This document shows positions 44,970 to 54,440 of a stretch of 64,000 nt of DNA, in pieces. The stretch is from positions 54,657 to 118,656 of the forward strand of contig JABZHR010000005.1 in NCBI GenBank assembly GCA_015258715.1, written 5' to 3'. The stretch's first letter is position 1. Each line of letters begins with the position of its first letter. The notes beneath the pieces were generated by a model that was not told the origin of the DNA, made no database searches, and worked only from the letters and a program-made list of their open reading frames with translations. The position numbers were made by a program, and so were the translations under genes. Source of the stretch: Atopobium sp. (lineage in GTDB: Bacteria > Actinomycetota > Coriobacteriia > Coriobacteriales > Atopobiaceae).

Positions 44970-46043
44970 TTAGATAAGCTCCATCTGCGTAAGAACTGCC
45001 GAGTACCAGCCGTTTGGATTTGCTGGGTTGTACTTTGCAGCGCCAGAAACAGAAAGCCTTCCACCGTAGCCAGCAGCAAGACCAGCTGTGTGATCCCAGA
45101 TAGCCTCTTCCCAGCTACCCCAGCTAGCAGAACCCCAACCCCATGCGTTGTAGGGGAGGAAGTTATACCTACCCTTTGTGCTCTCAACTGCAGAAATAGC
45201 AGGCGAGAGACGCGGATCAACGCCGTAGGCCCATGCAGCCTCAGCAAAAGTTGAACCGTAACCAGCAAGAGGGGAGCCAGCAAGATACGCATCAATTCGG
45301 GCACCCCAGCTGCTTACAAAGTTGGTCTTATCGCTTGACCAGTCAACATTTTGAGCCGAAGGAGTTGATGGGGTAGTGACCTCAGTGGTATTACCAGAAG
45401 CGTTGGTAAAGGTAGTCTCAGTAGAAGCTTCTTTCAGAGCCTCTTCTGCAGCTGCTGCCTCTGCTGCTGCCTGCGCAGCCTGCTCTGCTTGCAACTGCTC
45501 TCTTGTTGCAATTGCTGCATTCATAGCATCCTCAGCAGCCTTCTTCTGCTCTTCTGCCTCTGCCATCTGTGCATTTAAAGATGACTGAGTCTCAGAAAGC
45601 TCTTTGCTGAGGTCAACAAGGTGGTTGATAGCATCTGAATTTTTGTTCTGGATAATCTCAAGATACTGAACAACAGCAATCAAATCATTAAAGTTATCTG
45701 CCGATAAAAGCAGATCAATAATTCCCATGGAGCCCTGCTGCATACGATACATAGCTCTAATAGACTCTGCAGCTTTTAAGCGCTGCTCTGGGAGCTGCTG
45801 TTCAATCTCTGCAATACGTGCCTCATTGTCTGCAATCTGCTTTTGCAGCTCAGCTACGCGTTGGTTAGCGGCATCGTAATCAGAATTGGTCTGCTCTACC
45901 TTGGCCTGGAGCTCTTCAAGAGTCTCTGCCTGAGCTCTTGAGACGCCAAACAAAAAGGTATTAGCAACAAGCACTACTACAAGAAGTGCTGTCATAAGGG
46001 TAGAGCATGAAGGTAAGCGTCTATGACGCATATATTTGTTCAA
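44970..46043 (-). CDS. Secreted cell-wall hydrolase with PcsB/CwlO-type coiled coil and lysozyme-like C-terminus
   Basis: 357 aa. A signal peptide (about 1-40, cleaving after RAQA) is followed by a long coiled coil (about 41-200, ELQAKVEQTNSDYDAANQRVAELQKQIADNEARIAEIEQQ). This is typical of the CwlO/PcsB N-terminal domain regulated by FtsEX. Next come an Ala-rich stretch and a Ser/Thr linker. The C-terminal ~115 residues (FAEAAWAYGVDPRLSPAISAVESTKGR...YNAWGWGSASWGSWEEAI) look like a lysozyme/glucosaminidase fold, with the Glu of AVESTKG as candidate catalytic residue. TTG is chosen as start because GGAGG lies 5 bp upstream; an ATG four codons later is the alternative. Confidence 0.8.
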   Translation of the reverse strand: MNKYMRHRRLPSCSTLMTALLVVVLVANTFLFGVSRAQAETLEELQAKVEQTNSDYDAANQRVAELQKQIADNEARIAEIEQQLPEQRLKAAESIRAMYRMQQGSMGIIDLLLSADNFNDLIAVVQYLEIIQNKNSDAINHLVDLSKELSETQSSLNAQMAEAEEQKKAAEDAMNAAIATREQLQAEQAAQAAAEAAAAEEALKEASTETTFTNASGNTTEVTTPSTPSAQNVDWSSDKTNFVSSWGARIDAYLAGSPLAGYGSTFAEAAWAYGVDPRLSPAISAVESTKGRYNFLPYNAWGWGSASWGSWEEAIWDHTAGLAAGYGGRLSVSGAAKYNPANPNGWYSAVLTQMELI

Positions 46044-46115
46044 ATCGACCTCCGCGATTGGGGCTTCCGATTAGTACGCATTTCATGCCGTCCGCTCATT
46101 ACTGGCTTCAAGCGC

Positions 46116-46138
46116 GAGGTCAGATAACACTTGACCTC
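46116..46138 (-). promoter_or_regulatory. Hairpin in the wall-hydrolase leader
   Basis: GAGGTCA/TGACCTC inverted repeat about 75 bp upstream of the wall hydrolase. The ~290-bp gap to uppP is otherwise unassigned. Part of a structured leader is possible, but it did not match a riboswitch I know. Confidence 0.3.
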
Positions 46139-46336
46139 CAAAATACGCATAATCGCTTTTCTCCGCTCGTGCGAGGGTGTCAATTCTACTTGTTTTTGGC
46201 TCCAAATGCCAACTTTGCAGAAAACAAGGCACTTTTAAAGTAGTAAAGTCGTTAGATAAAACCGTGAACGGTAGAAAAAGAAAGGGCGAACGGATTGCGT
46301 ACAATAGGTTCGTAATCAGTCCCCAAGGAGGTTTTA

Positions 46337-47269
46337 GTGGAGTCGACAATTTTGTGGATTGAAGCGCTTAAATCAGCGTTATTTGGCGTGGTTGAAGGTA
46401 TTACCGAGTGGCTACCTATCTCATCAACAGGCCATATGCTGCTACTCAATCAGTTCTTACCACTCAATGTTTCTGAAGACTTCTGGAATATGTTCCTCGT
46501 TGTTATTCAGCTTGGCGCAATTCTTGCAGTATGTGTGGGATTTTTTCACAAACTCAATCCCTTCTCGCCAAAGAAATCCAAGGACGAGAAGTGCTCTACC
46601 TGGAAACTCTGGGCAAAAGTGGTGGTCAGCTGCGTTCCTGCAGCAGCAATTGGCCTTCCGCTCAACGACTTCATCGAAGAGCATCTTGGAAGCCCTTTTG
46701 TTATTGCCGCAACCCTTATTTTCTACGGCATCATTTTCATTGTGCTTGAGCTACATCGCGAGAAGGTCGCTGCAACGGTAAAGGTTGAAGCACCTCGCGG
46801 TAAACACATGCGTCCAGACGCCGCCGCATCCCTGAAGGCCCCCTCAGCCGACAACCTGGCTCGCGTGCAAGACATTGACAATCTTGACTGGAAGACCGCC
46901 CTTGGCATTGGCGTTTTCCAGGTTCTTGCAATTGTTCCAGGCACTTCAAGATCTGGCGCAACCATTCTTGGCGGCTTGGCACTTGGTTGTTCAAGGGCTG
47001 TAGCTGCTGAGTTTACGTTCTTCCTGGCAATTCCTACTATGGCCGGCGCTTCTGCTTTGAGGCTTGTGCGCTACTTTATGAAGGGCAACACCTTCACTGC
47101 TCCCGAGGCAATTATTTTGGGTGTTGGTTGTTTAGTGGCGTTTATTGTGTCGCTTGTTATGGTCCGTGCGCTTATGGGCTATGTCCGCAAGCATGATTTC
47201 AAGCCTTTTGGCGTGTACCGCATTATTCTGGGTATTGCAGTTATCGCATACTTCCTGCTTGTTAAGTAA
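46337..47269 (+). CDS. uppP: Undecaprenyl-diphosphatase UppP (BacA)
   Basis: 310 aa integral membrane enzyme that removes a phosphate from undecaprenyl diphosphate to recycle the wall-lipid carrier. EGITEWLPISSTGH (about 17-30) and PGTSRSGATI (about 203-212) are the two catalytic loops; seven to eight membrane segments are visible. A longer hydrophilic loop (EKVAATVKVEAPRGKHMRPDAAASLKAPSADNL, about 136-170) is inserted in mid-protein. The start is GTG with AAGGAGG. Overexpression in this family gives bacitracin tolerance. Confidence 0.93.
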   Translation: MESTILWIEALKSALFGVVEGITEWLPISSTGHMLLLNQFLPLNVSEDFWNMFLVVIQLGAILAVCVGFFHKLNPFSPKKSKDEKCSTWKLWAKVVVSCVPAAAIGLPLNDFIEEHLGSPFVIAATLIFYGIIFIVLELHREKVAATVKVEAPRGKHMRPDAAASLKAPSADNLARVQDIDNLDWKTALGIGVFQVLAIVPGTSRSGATILGGLALGCSRAVAAEFTFFLAIPTMAGASALRLVRYFMKGNTFTAPEAIILGVGCLVAFIVSLVMVRALMGYVRKHDFKPFGVYRIILGIAVIAYFLLVK

Positions 47270-47304
47270 GTTTTTAACTGACAAGCGATACAACATATGC
47301 ATTC

Positions 47305-47337
47305 AAGCGCGGTGAGTTTCTCGCCGCGCTTTTTTTA
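47305..47337 (+). terminator. uppP: uppP terminator containing the octamer
   Basis: AAGCGCGGTGAG pairs with CTCGCCGCGCTT (one G-U) across TTT, then TTTTTT. The right arm carries TTCTCGCC at 47318. Confidence 0.9.
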
Positions 47338-47492
47338 TGCCAAAACATATGGAAAATACGTGGAAAACCTATGAAAGATATATGTAATCGCTCTGGGTTC
47401 ATTTACTAAGAGTTGCCTTGTCCTATATGCTCTTGCAGCTGAATTTTGGCCGTAAGAGTACGTAATTACTTGTAATAGTTTCAGGAGGTTTT

Positions 47493-48995
47493 ATGCGCCA
47501 CATTAAGACGCTTCAGAGAATTGCGTGTGCACTTGCACTTGCGTTTGTTGCAATTCTTGCAGTTTCTGCACCTAAACTTGCATTTGCAGATCCTATTGAT
47601 ACATCTACACCAGGTGTAAAGGTTTCTGTTTTCTCGGCTGACGGTAATGCCGATACATCCAGGGTTCTTACAGACAACCCTCAGCGTTCTGGCCACCAGA
47701 CTCCTGTTCCTGGTCAGTATGGCGAGATTGTTGTTCGCGTTGGTCAGACCATTAGAGACACTGGTGCGTATTCTCATTACACCACCACTCGTCCTGGTTT
47801 TGCTCCTTTTGGCGTAACCACTACGCTGGTCACCGCAGGTGCTTATCCTGAGCTCCCTGCTACTGATTATGACTTTACCTATGCTTTCTATGGAAACAGC
47901 AATACCGTAACTAACAATGGTGGTCAGTTCTATTTTGAGTTTACCGGTCGTAAGGTAACCCCTGCTAACCAGCCTGTTACGGCATTCTTCCTTGTTACTA
48001 TGCAGGGAGATTCCTCTGATCCTGCTAACGTTGGCGGTAACACCACTCACCTTATGTGGGTTGGCTATCACATCCACGTTATTCCAGCAGAGACCACCCC
48101 AACTCCTACACCTACGCCAACGCCATCTGCGGTTAACCAGCTTATTTACGATGCAAATGGTGGCACCATCTACGGCAACGCAACCTATACAGAGTCTAAG
48201 ACTCCAAACAACCCTCGTACCTATGGTTTTGCTGAGTACAACATCATTGAAGACCAGCCAGTCCGCGATGGTTACAAGTTTGAGTTCTGGAAGCGTTCTT
48301 ACGTTGATAACCACTTCCGCTATGTTGGTGCTTCTGCTGTTCCTGCAGATGCTAACAACAACCCAGCTGGCGATAAGCGCTATGTTTCTGAAACTACTGT
48401 CTTTAACATGAGAAGCCCTTATACCCTGACTGCTGTTTGGAACCAGGAGTATGAGCTCAGCTACGATGCAAACGGCGGTACTGGTGCTCCTGCAGCACAG
48501 AACGGTTACTTTGGTATTGATAGCAACACTGCTGACTCTCTCACCGATCCTAAGAACGAGACTGTCTCTGCTACCGTTCCAACTCGCGATGGTTACGTCT
48601 TCAAGGGCTGGAAGCTTGACGGTACTACCTACCAGGCAGGCGATCAGGTAACCCTTACCACCACCACTCCTAAGGTTGTTCTTGTTGCAGAGTGGGAGCC
48701 AGAGCCAGTTGCTCCTGTAACTCCAGAAACCCCTGCTACTCCAGAAAATCCAGGAACTCCAGAAAACCCTGGTACACCAAGCACTCCTGGTACCCCAGGG
48801 AATCCTCTTGCACCAAGTTTCCCAGGCGTTCCAAATCCTGCAGCTATCCCATACTATGGCGGCCCTGCACTTCCATACACCGGTGATGAGAACCACACAC
48901 TCAGCGCTATTGTTATGGCATGTGTTGCAGGCGGCGTGATTGCTCTAGCAGTTGTTGCTCGTGCAAAGAGCCGTCAGGCAAACTCCATGAACTAA
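47493..48995 (+). CDS. Sortase-anchored surface protein with two InlB-type B repeats
   Basis: 500 aa. The signal peptide (1-32) ends LAFA before DPIDTSTPG. Residues ~35-200 are an unassigned beta-rich domain. After a TPTPTPTP linker come two Flg_new/InlB B-repeat domains (YDANGGTIYG... and YDANGGTGAPAAQ..., each ending with an AVW or AEW strand). A Pro-rich wall-spanning repeat follows (PENPGTPENPGTPSTPGTPG). The sorting signal is LPYTG (about 460-464), a hydrophobic segment and RAKSRQ. It is likely exposed on the cell wall as an adhesin; the ligand is unknown. AGGAGG precedes the ATG. Confidence 0.87.
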   Translation: MRHIKTLQRIACALALAFVAILAVSAPKLAFADPIDTSTPGVKVSVFSADGNADTSRVLTDNPQRSGHQTPVPGQYGEIVVRVGQTIRDTGAYSHYTTTRPGFAPFGVTTTLVTAGAYPELPATDYDFTYAFYGNSNTVTNNGGQFYFEFTGRKVTPANQPVTAFFLVTMQGDSSDPANVGGNTTHLMWVGYHIHVIPAETTPTPTPTPTPSAVNQLIYDANGGTIYGNATYTESKTPNNPRTYGFAEYNIIEDQPVRDGYKFEFWKRSYVDNHFRYVGASAVPADANNNPAGDKRYVSETTVFNMRSPYTLTAVWNQEYELSYDANGGTGAPAAQNGYFGIDSNTADSLTDPKNETVSATVPTRDGYVFKGWKLDGTTYQAGDQVTLTTTTPKVVLVAEWEPEPVAPVTPETPATPENPGTPENPGTPSTPGTPGNPLAPSFPGVPNPAAIPYYGGPALPYTGDENHTLSAIVMACVAGGVIALAVVARAKSRQANSMN

Positions 48996-49066
48996 GGCAG
49001 GCGTTTGGTCTAGAAGATCTTCTCGCCATACATGTGTAGAAGTTCAATAGCAGCGTTTATGCAGAT

Positions 49067-49097
49067 AAACCGGTCTTCTTGTGAAGGCCGGTTTTTT
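49067..49097 (+). terminator. Intrinsic terminator after the first surface protein
   Basis: AAACCGGTCTTC pairs with GAAGGCCGGTTT (one G-U) around a 4-nt loop and is followed by TTT. A separate octamer copy (49020) lies just before it. Confidence 0.87.
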
Positions 49098-49186
49098 ATT
49101 GTGGAGGCAACAGAAACAATCGCAATTAATGTCCGGTTATCGGGGTACACTTTTACTCTAAGAATGATTGACACAAGGATGGCGTA

Positions 49187-51625
49187 ATGCAGATTGATCT
49201 TGAAGGTTTAAATCCTGCCCAGCACCAGGCAGTTATGACAACACAAGGACCTTTGCTGGTTCTTGCAGGAGCTGGCTCGGGTAAGACGCGTGTTCTGACG
49301 TTTAGAATTGCGCACATGATTGCCGATGAAGGCGTTCGTCCTTGGCAGATTCTGGCCATTACGTTTACAAACAAGGCTGCAGCAGAGATGCGTGAGCGTC
49401 TTGAGGCGCTGCTGCCAAATAATATTCGTGGTATGTGGGTTTGCACGTTCCACGCTATGTGTGTTCGTCTGCTCAGAGAAGATGGTGAGCGTCTTGGCTA
49501 TGGCCCCAATTTTGCTATCTACGATGATGACGATTCAAAACGCCTGGTAAAGACCATTCTGTCTGATTTGGATATTGACGTCCGTCAGTTCCCGCTCAAT
49601 TCCATTCGTTCTAAGATTTCTGCTGCTAAAAACGCCCTTTTGTATCCCGATGATGTAGAGACGCAGGCAGCAAGTCCTATGGATCACGTGGTAGCCCGCG
49701 TGTATCGTGCGCTCCAGACTCGTTTGGATAAAGCCAATGCCATGGACTTTGATGACCTTCTGGTTAAGGCGTTTGAGCTGCTCTCCAAGTATCCTGACGT
49801 GCTTGCTAAATACCAGGAGCGTTTCCGCTACATCAACGTTGACGAGTATCAGGATACTAACGGCGTTCAGTACGCTATCACCAAGCTCTTGGCATCTAAG
49901 TATCGCAACCTTATGGTCGTTGGTGATGATGACCAGTCCATTTATTCATGGCGTGGCGCAGACATCAAAAACATTTTGGCGTTTGAGAAAGACTATGAGG
50001 AAGCGGTTGTTGTAAAGCTGGAGCAAAACTACCGCTCAACAGGACATATTTTGGCGGCTGCTAACGCAGTTGTTGCGCACAACTCTCACCGCAAGCCAAA
50101 GCGCCTCTTCACCGATGAAGGAGATGGCGAGAAGATCCAGGTGTATCAGGCATCCGATGAGCGTGATGAGGGCGCCTGGATTGGCTCTGAGATAGAAAAG
50201 CTTCACGATAAGGGCACATCATATGACAATATTGCCGTGTTTTATCGTACTAATGCGCAGTCTCGTATTCTTGAAGATATGCTGCTGAGAGCAGGTGTTC
50301 CTTACAAGATTGTGGGCGGCACTCGATTCTTTGATCGTGCAGAGATCAGAGACGTTATGGCCTACCTTAAGGTTGTTGTAAACCCTGATGATGATATGGC
50401 TGCGCTGCGCGTTATCAATACGCCTCGTCGTGGTATTGGTGCAACAAGCATTCAGAAGATTCAGACGTACGCATTGTATAACGGTCTGTCGTTCTTCTCG
50501 GCATGTGAAGCATGTGTGATGGAGGAGAGCCTTCTTACCGCAAAGGTGAGAAATGCGCTGGTAGAATTCACGTCTGCTATTGAGCACGGCCGTCATATTG
50601 ACGGTGAGCTTGATGAGGTAGTTGAGGCAATTATTGACCGCTCAGGTCTTATTCGTGCACTTGAGGCTGAGCATACCATTGAGGCTGATGGACGTATCGA
50701 GAACATTCGAGAGTTCTTTGGCGTTGCGGCAGAGTTTGACGAGTCTCACGACGATGTTGAAGAAACACTTGAGAGCTTGCAGCAACTAAGGGAAGCAGGA
50801 GCGCTTGACGCACAAGATGCTGCCTCGCTGAGTGCGGCAGGCTTTGATGCTGCTACCGGCGCGCTTGCTGGTGTTGCTGTTGAGCCAGATTCTGCACCTC
50901 AGGAAGAAGCTCTACATCCGCAGGTTGCTGCTGAGAAGCTTCCAGCATTTATGGAATGGCTGGCGCTTCGCTCTGACCTGGATAGCTTGGATGGTTCTAC
51001 TTCTGCGGTAACGCTTATGACCATTCACGCTGCAAAGGGTCTGGAGTTCCCAGCAGTATTTGTTGCTGGCATGGAGGAGGGAATCTTCCCTCATGCAAAT
51101 TACGAGGCAGAAGCAGCTCAGTTAGAAGAAGAGCGTAGGCTTGCCTATGTTGCTATTACACGTGCGCGTAAACGCCTGTATTTGACGTATGCGTCTACGA
51201 GAAGAACTTACGGCTCTGTTCAGGCTAATCCCGTATCGCGTTTTGTGGGGGAGATTCCTCAGGAGCACGTTAAAGCTATTGGTGTTGGTTCCGCGGGCTT
51301 TTCTGGTGTTGGCTGGGCAAAGCGCGGAGACCGTCATGGCACCTTTGGCTCTGGCCGTGGTTCAGAAGTCTACGGTGGAAACGTTTTTGGTTCTCGTACA
51401 CGCTCTACTGGTGGCGCCTCAGCCCCACGCCCAGCTCCTATTCAAAAGGATCCAGCTCGCGCTTCTGCAAGCTTTGCTGTGGGAGATCAGGTGTCTCATA
51501 AGACCTTTGGTCCAGGTGTTGTTTTAGCAGTTCAGGGCGATACTATTGAGGTCAAGTTTACACGCACTAATAAGACAAAGAAGCTCATGAAGGGCTTTGC
51601 TCCGATAGTCAAAATTGAGGGATAG
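49187..51625 (+). CDS. pcrA: ATP-dependent DNA helicase PcrA/UvrD
   Basis: 812 aa, superfamily 1A helicase. It has LNPAQHQAVMTTQGPLLVLAGAGSGKTRVL (Q motif and Walker A), AITFTNKAAAEMRERL (Ia), NVDEYQDTN (Walker B), VVGDDDQSIYSWRGAD (III), VKLEQNYRST (IV), TIHAAKGLEFPAVF (V) and YVAITRARKRLYLTYA (VI), in order. A ~100-residue acidic and Ala-rich insert (about 525-590) precedes motif V. The C-terminal DQVSHKTFGPGVVLAVQGD tudor-like domain binds RNA polymerase in PcrA. It heads a tight pcrA-mscS-mtnN operon. Confidence 0.95.
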   Translation: MQIDLEGLNPAQHQAVMTTQGPLLVLAGAGSGKTRVLTFRIAHMIADEGVRPWQILAITFTNKAAAEMRERLEALLPNNIRGMWVCTFHAMCVRLLREDGERLGYGPNFAIYDDDDSKRLVKTILSDLDIDVRQFPLNSIRSKISAAKNALLYPDDVETQAASPMDHVVARVYRALQTRLDKANAMDFDDLLVKAFELLSKYPDVLAKYQERFRYINVDEYQDTNGVQYAITKLLASKYRNLMVVGDDDQSIYSWRGADIKNILAFEKDYEEAVVVKLEQNYRSTGHILAAANAVVAHNSHRKPKRLFTDEGDGEKIQVYQASDERDEGAWIGSEIEKLHDKGTSYDNIAVFYRTNAQSRILEDMLLRAGVPYKIVGGTRFFDRAEIRDVMAYLKVVVNPDDDMAALRVINTPRRGIGATSIQKIQTYALYNGLSFFSACEACVMEESLLTAKVRNALVEFTSAIEHGRHIDGELDEVVEAIIDRSGLIRALEAEHTIEADGRIENIREFFGVAAEFDESHDDVEETLESLQQLREAGALDAQDAASLSAAGFDAATGALAGVAVEPDSAPQEEALHPQVAAEKLPAFMEWLALRSDLDSLDGSTSAVTLMTIHAAKGLEFPAVFVAGMEEGIFPHANYEAEAAQLEEERRLAYVAITRARKRLYLTYASTRRTYGSVQANPVSRFVGEIPQEHVKAIGVGSAGFSGVGWAKRGDRHGTFGSGRGSEVYGGNVFGSRTRSTGGASAPRPAPIQKDPARASASFAVGDQVSHKTFGPGVVLAVQGDTIEVKFTRTNKTKKLMKGFAPIVKIEG

Positions 51626-51627
51626 CC

Positions 51628-52410
51628 ATGGTGTTGATGCATGACGGCTTGATTTTGGGCCTCACTCCACAAGATTTTATTTTCAGAGTAGTTACCTTTG
51701 TAGTGGTGTTCTTCATTGCGTTCTTGATTGAGCATTTTGCAATAAAGCTCTCAAGAAAGGCTTTGGATTCATCTAAACTGCCGTCGGCATCTATCTTTGT
51801 CAACATAATCCGAGGAATCATCTGGGCGTTTGCTATTCTCGCGGTGTTGCAGCCTGTTTTTGGCATTCAGCCAACGGCGTTTGTGACCGCTTTGGGAGTT
51901 ACCTCCATCGCCTTGTCTTTTGGCCTGCAGGACACCATTTCTAACCTGGTAGGCGGCTTAGGCCTTATGCTGGGAGGCGTGGTTAAGCCAGGAGACCAGG
52001 TAAGCATTGGAAACATTTCTGGCGAGGTCATTGACATGAACTGGCGTTCCACCATTGTGCGTGACCGTGGCGGTAAAGTGGATATTATCCCTAACTCGGT
52101 GCTCAATAAAACCGCACTGGTACATAGAACCAGGTGGGACGTAACCGAGGTTCCTGTAACTATTGTGCTTAAACCATCAGCTGATTTAGAGGCAGTAACC
52201 CAAGAAATTATCGAGACAGTCCAAGAGAGCGTTGCATCTCAACTTGATAGAACGTTCCCCATTGAAGTTGAGGCTGCAAGCATTGCTGATGCTGGTATTA
52301 CCGTTATTATTCACGCACACATTAAAGACGACGCAAATGAGATGAGTGTTCGAGACAAAATTGTACGAGCCCTGGCTGGTTCCAGTTGGCTTGCAGGAGT
52401 AGGAGCCTAA
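51628..52410 (+). CDS. MscS-family mechanosensitive channel
   Basis: 260 aa. Three N-terminal membrane segments, the last a Gly/Ala-rich pore helix, lead into the MscS beta domain signature: GGVVKPGDQVSIGNISGEVIDMNWRST, then GGKVDIIPNS. The family releases osmolytes on hypo-osmotic shock. It is the small YggB-like form. The gene begins 2 bp after pcrA and ends 1 bp before mtnN. Confidence 0.9.
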   Translation: MVLMHDGLILGLTPQDFIFRVVTFVVVFFIAFLIEHFAIKLSRKALDSSKLPSASIFVNIIRGIIWAFAILAVLQPVFGIQPTAFVTALGVTSIALSFGLQDTISNLVGGLGLMLGGVVKPGDQVSIGNISGEVIDMNWRSTIVRDRGGKVDIIPNSVLNKTALVHRTRWDVTEVPVTIVLKPSADLEAVTQEIIETVQESVASQLDRTFPIEVEAASIADAGITVIIHAHIKDDANEMSVRDKIVRALAGSSWLAGVGA

Positions 52411-52411
52411 C

Positions 52412-53110
52412 ATGAAAATTGGAATTATTGGTGCCATGGAGCCCGAGGTTGCGCTGTTAAAAGAGCAGATGACCATTGAGCGCACCTATGAGCAGGCTCG
52501 CATGCAGTTTGTTGAAGGCCTTTTGGGAGAAGTTCCTGTAGTTGTTGTTCAGTCAGGAATTGGTAAGGTCAATGCCGCAGCATGCACACAGATTCTGATT
52601 GATACATTTGCGGTAACGCATGTGATTAATACTGGTATTGCAGGACTTCTTAGCCCTGAGCTGCAGGTAGGGGATATTGTTATCTCTTCTGATTTAGTTC
52701 AGCACGATATGAACGTAGGTCCTCTCAATTTTGCCGCTGGTCAAATTCCAGGTCTTCCTGTCTTCTCGTTTACAGCAGATAAGGATCTTATTGAGCACGC
52801 TCTTGCATCAGCTAAAGAAGTAGCTTCTGAGCTGCAGGTTATTTCTGGACGTGTTGCTTCAGGAGATCAGTTTGTGAGCTCATCAGAGCTCGCGGATCAT
52901 ATTTACACAACATTTGGTGCTGATTGTTGCGAGATGGAGGGCGCTTCAATTGCTCAGGTTGCTTGGCTTAACCACACGCCTTTTGTAGTAATTAGGCTTA
53001 TGTCCGATAAGCCCGGTACTACTTCAAGCGTTGATTATCTAACGTTTGAGCGCGAGGCTTCTGAGCGTTCTGCTCGTATTACTGCAGCTATTATCAAAAA
53101 GCTTGCCTAG
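52412..53110 (+). CDS. mtnN: 5'-methylthioadenosine/S-adenosylhomocysteine nucleosidase
   Basis: 232 aa. MKIGIIGAMEPEVALLKEQM is the characteristic N-terminus, with the catalytic Glu in AMEPE. INTGIAG, DLVQHDMNV, SGDQFVSS and CCEMEGASIAQVA match the family, and SDKP carries the catalytic Asp. It splits MTA and SAH to recycle methionine and adenine and feeds AI-2 formation; no luxS is in the window. AGGAGTAGGAG precedes the ATG. Confidence 0.94.
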   Translation: MKIGIIGAMEPEVALLKEQMTIERTYEQARMQFVEGLLGEVPVVVVQSGIGKVNAAACTQILIDTFAVTHVINTGIAGLLSPELQVGDIVISSDLVQHDMNVGPLNFAAGQIPGLPVFSFTADKDLIEHALASAKEVASELQVISGRVASGDQFVSSSELADHIYTTFGADCCEMEGASIAQVAWLNHTPFVVIRLMSDKPGTTSSVDYLTFEREASERSARITAAIIKKLA

Positions 53111-53150
53111 TAACCTAAGGAGCCCCTTTGAGGCAACTCTTCTGGGTTAC

Positions 53151-53194
53151 CTGGGTAGCTCTCCTGGGACAACTGGGTAGCTCTCTTGGGCCAG
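53151..53194. repeat. 22-bp tandem repeat, two units
   Basis: CTGGGTAGCTCTCCTGGGAC and CTGGGTAGCTCTCTTGGGCC start at 53151 and 53173, with a partial third unit (CTGGGTTAC) before them. They lie in the mtnN-pit gap. Confidence 0.75.
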
Positions 53195-53332
53195 CTTGTA
53201 ATTTGCATAAGAGGAATATCGAGGCGTAAGAAACAACTTGCGCTGATTTAGCCATTCGAATGTTTTTAAACATAATTGAACGATATTTCGATTATCATTG
53301 TCCCGTTATGAAAGTGGTTTGAAAGGTACCGA

Positions 53333-54382
53333 ATGATAACCCTCGGACACTTTTTTGAGATGATGGTTGCCAATCCATTTTTGGCCCTCGTCATTGTCCT
53401 TGTTTTTGGATGCATCTTTGTAAATGGTGCAACCGACGCGGCTAATGCTATTGCAGAGGCTGTTGGAACTCGTTCAATTAAAGTTAACCATGCAATTATC
53501 ATGAGTGTTGTATGCAACTTTGTTGGTTTGGTGGCTATGTGCCTCATTTCAACTGCAGTTGCAGACACAATTCTGGGCATGGTTGACTTTGGTAGCAATA
53601 ACCATGAGGCTCTTGTTGCTCTTGCCGCAGGCTGCGTTGGTATTGTTACCTGGGCAGTAGGAGCCTGGGCTTTAGGTATTCCAACTTCTGAGTCACATGC
53701 ACTCATTGCAGGTCTCACCGGTGCAGCACTTGCAATTCATGGTGATTTTGGTGCAGTTAACTGGGGCGAGTGGAGCAAGGTTTTAATTGGTCTGCTCTTC
53801 TCAACCACATTAGGTTTTGCCGCTGGTTGGATCATTGTTAAAGCAATCAACAAGCTTTGCGTAAACGTTGATCGACAGCGCGCTGATGAAATGTTTGGTC
53901 ACTTGCAGGTTGTTGGCTCGGCCTTTGTTGCAGCTATGCACGGTGCACAGGACGGTCAGAAGTTCATGTCCATTGCCATGCTTGCAATTGCGCTTTCTGC
54001 TGGTCATGGAGCTGCTGGAGCAGATGTGTTTCCACTTTGGCTGCAGGTACTGTGTGCTGCTCTTATGTCTATCGGCACCGCAATTGGCGGAAGAAAGATT
54101 ATTAAAAAAGTCGGAATGGAAATGGTAAAACTTGAGCGTTATCAGGGCTTTGCCGCGTCCTTCTCGGCATCTGCATCTTTGCTACTTTCCACACTGACCG
54201 GTCTTCCTGTTTCAACAACTCATACAAAAATGACCGCCATGATGGGCGCAGGTGCTGCAAAAAATATTCGTTCAGTTAACTGGGGCGTTGCAAAAGAAAT
54301 GGTTGCAGCATGGGTATTTACGTTCCCTGGCTGCGGACTTATTGGTTTTCTTTTTGCAAAACTGTTCCTGATGATTTTCTAA
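53333..54382 (+). CDS. pit: Low-affinity inorganic phosphate transporter, PiT family
   Basis: 349 aa, ten to eleven membrane segments in two PHO4 halves. FVNGATDAANAIAEAVGTRSI (about 28-48) and, in the second half, AAMHGAQDGQKFMSIAM carry the paired signature loops. LPVSTTHTKMTAMMGAG completes the second. It imports phosphate with H+ or Na+. A DUF47 partner follows 58 bp later, the usual PiT pairing. GAAAGGTACC precedes the ATG. An inverted repeat (CGATATTTCGAT at about 53281) sits in the leader. Confidence 0.92.
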   Translation: MITLGHFFEMMVANPFLALVIVLVFGCIFVNGATDAANAIAEAVGTRSIKVNHAIIMSVVCNFVGLVAMCLISTAVADTILGMVDFGSNNHEALVALAAGCVGIVTWAVGAWALGIPTSESHALIAGLTGAALAIHGDFGAVNWGEWSKVLIGLLFSTTLGFAAGWIIVKAINKLCVNVDRQRADEMFGHLQVVGSAFVAAMHGAQDGQKFMSIAMLAIALSAGHGAAGADVFPLWLQVLCAALMSIGTAIGGRKIIKKVGMEMVKLERYQGFAASFSASASLLLSTLTGLPVSTTHTKMTAMMGAGAAKNIRSVNWGVAKEMVAAWVFTFPGCGLIGFLFAKLFLMIF

Positions 54383-54440
54383 GTACGTATAACTGTCTTT
54401 TACGAGTTCTATTGAACCACTCAACTTTATTGGAGGATTC

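Noticed and set aside
46044..46336. Possible c-di-AMP or other known riboswitch before the wall hydrolase
   Set aside because: A hairpin is visible but the conserved core of the ydaO or c-di-GMP classes could not be matched.
47481..48896. 471-codon minus-strand frame opposite the LPYTG surface protein
   Set aside because: Low-complexity shadow of the repeat-rich surface gene; Trp/Cys/Arg-rich product with no domain.
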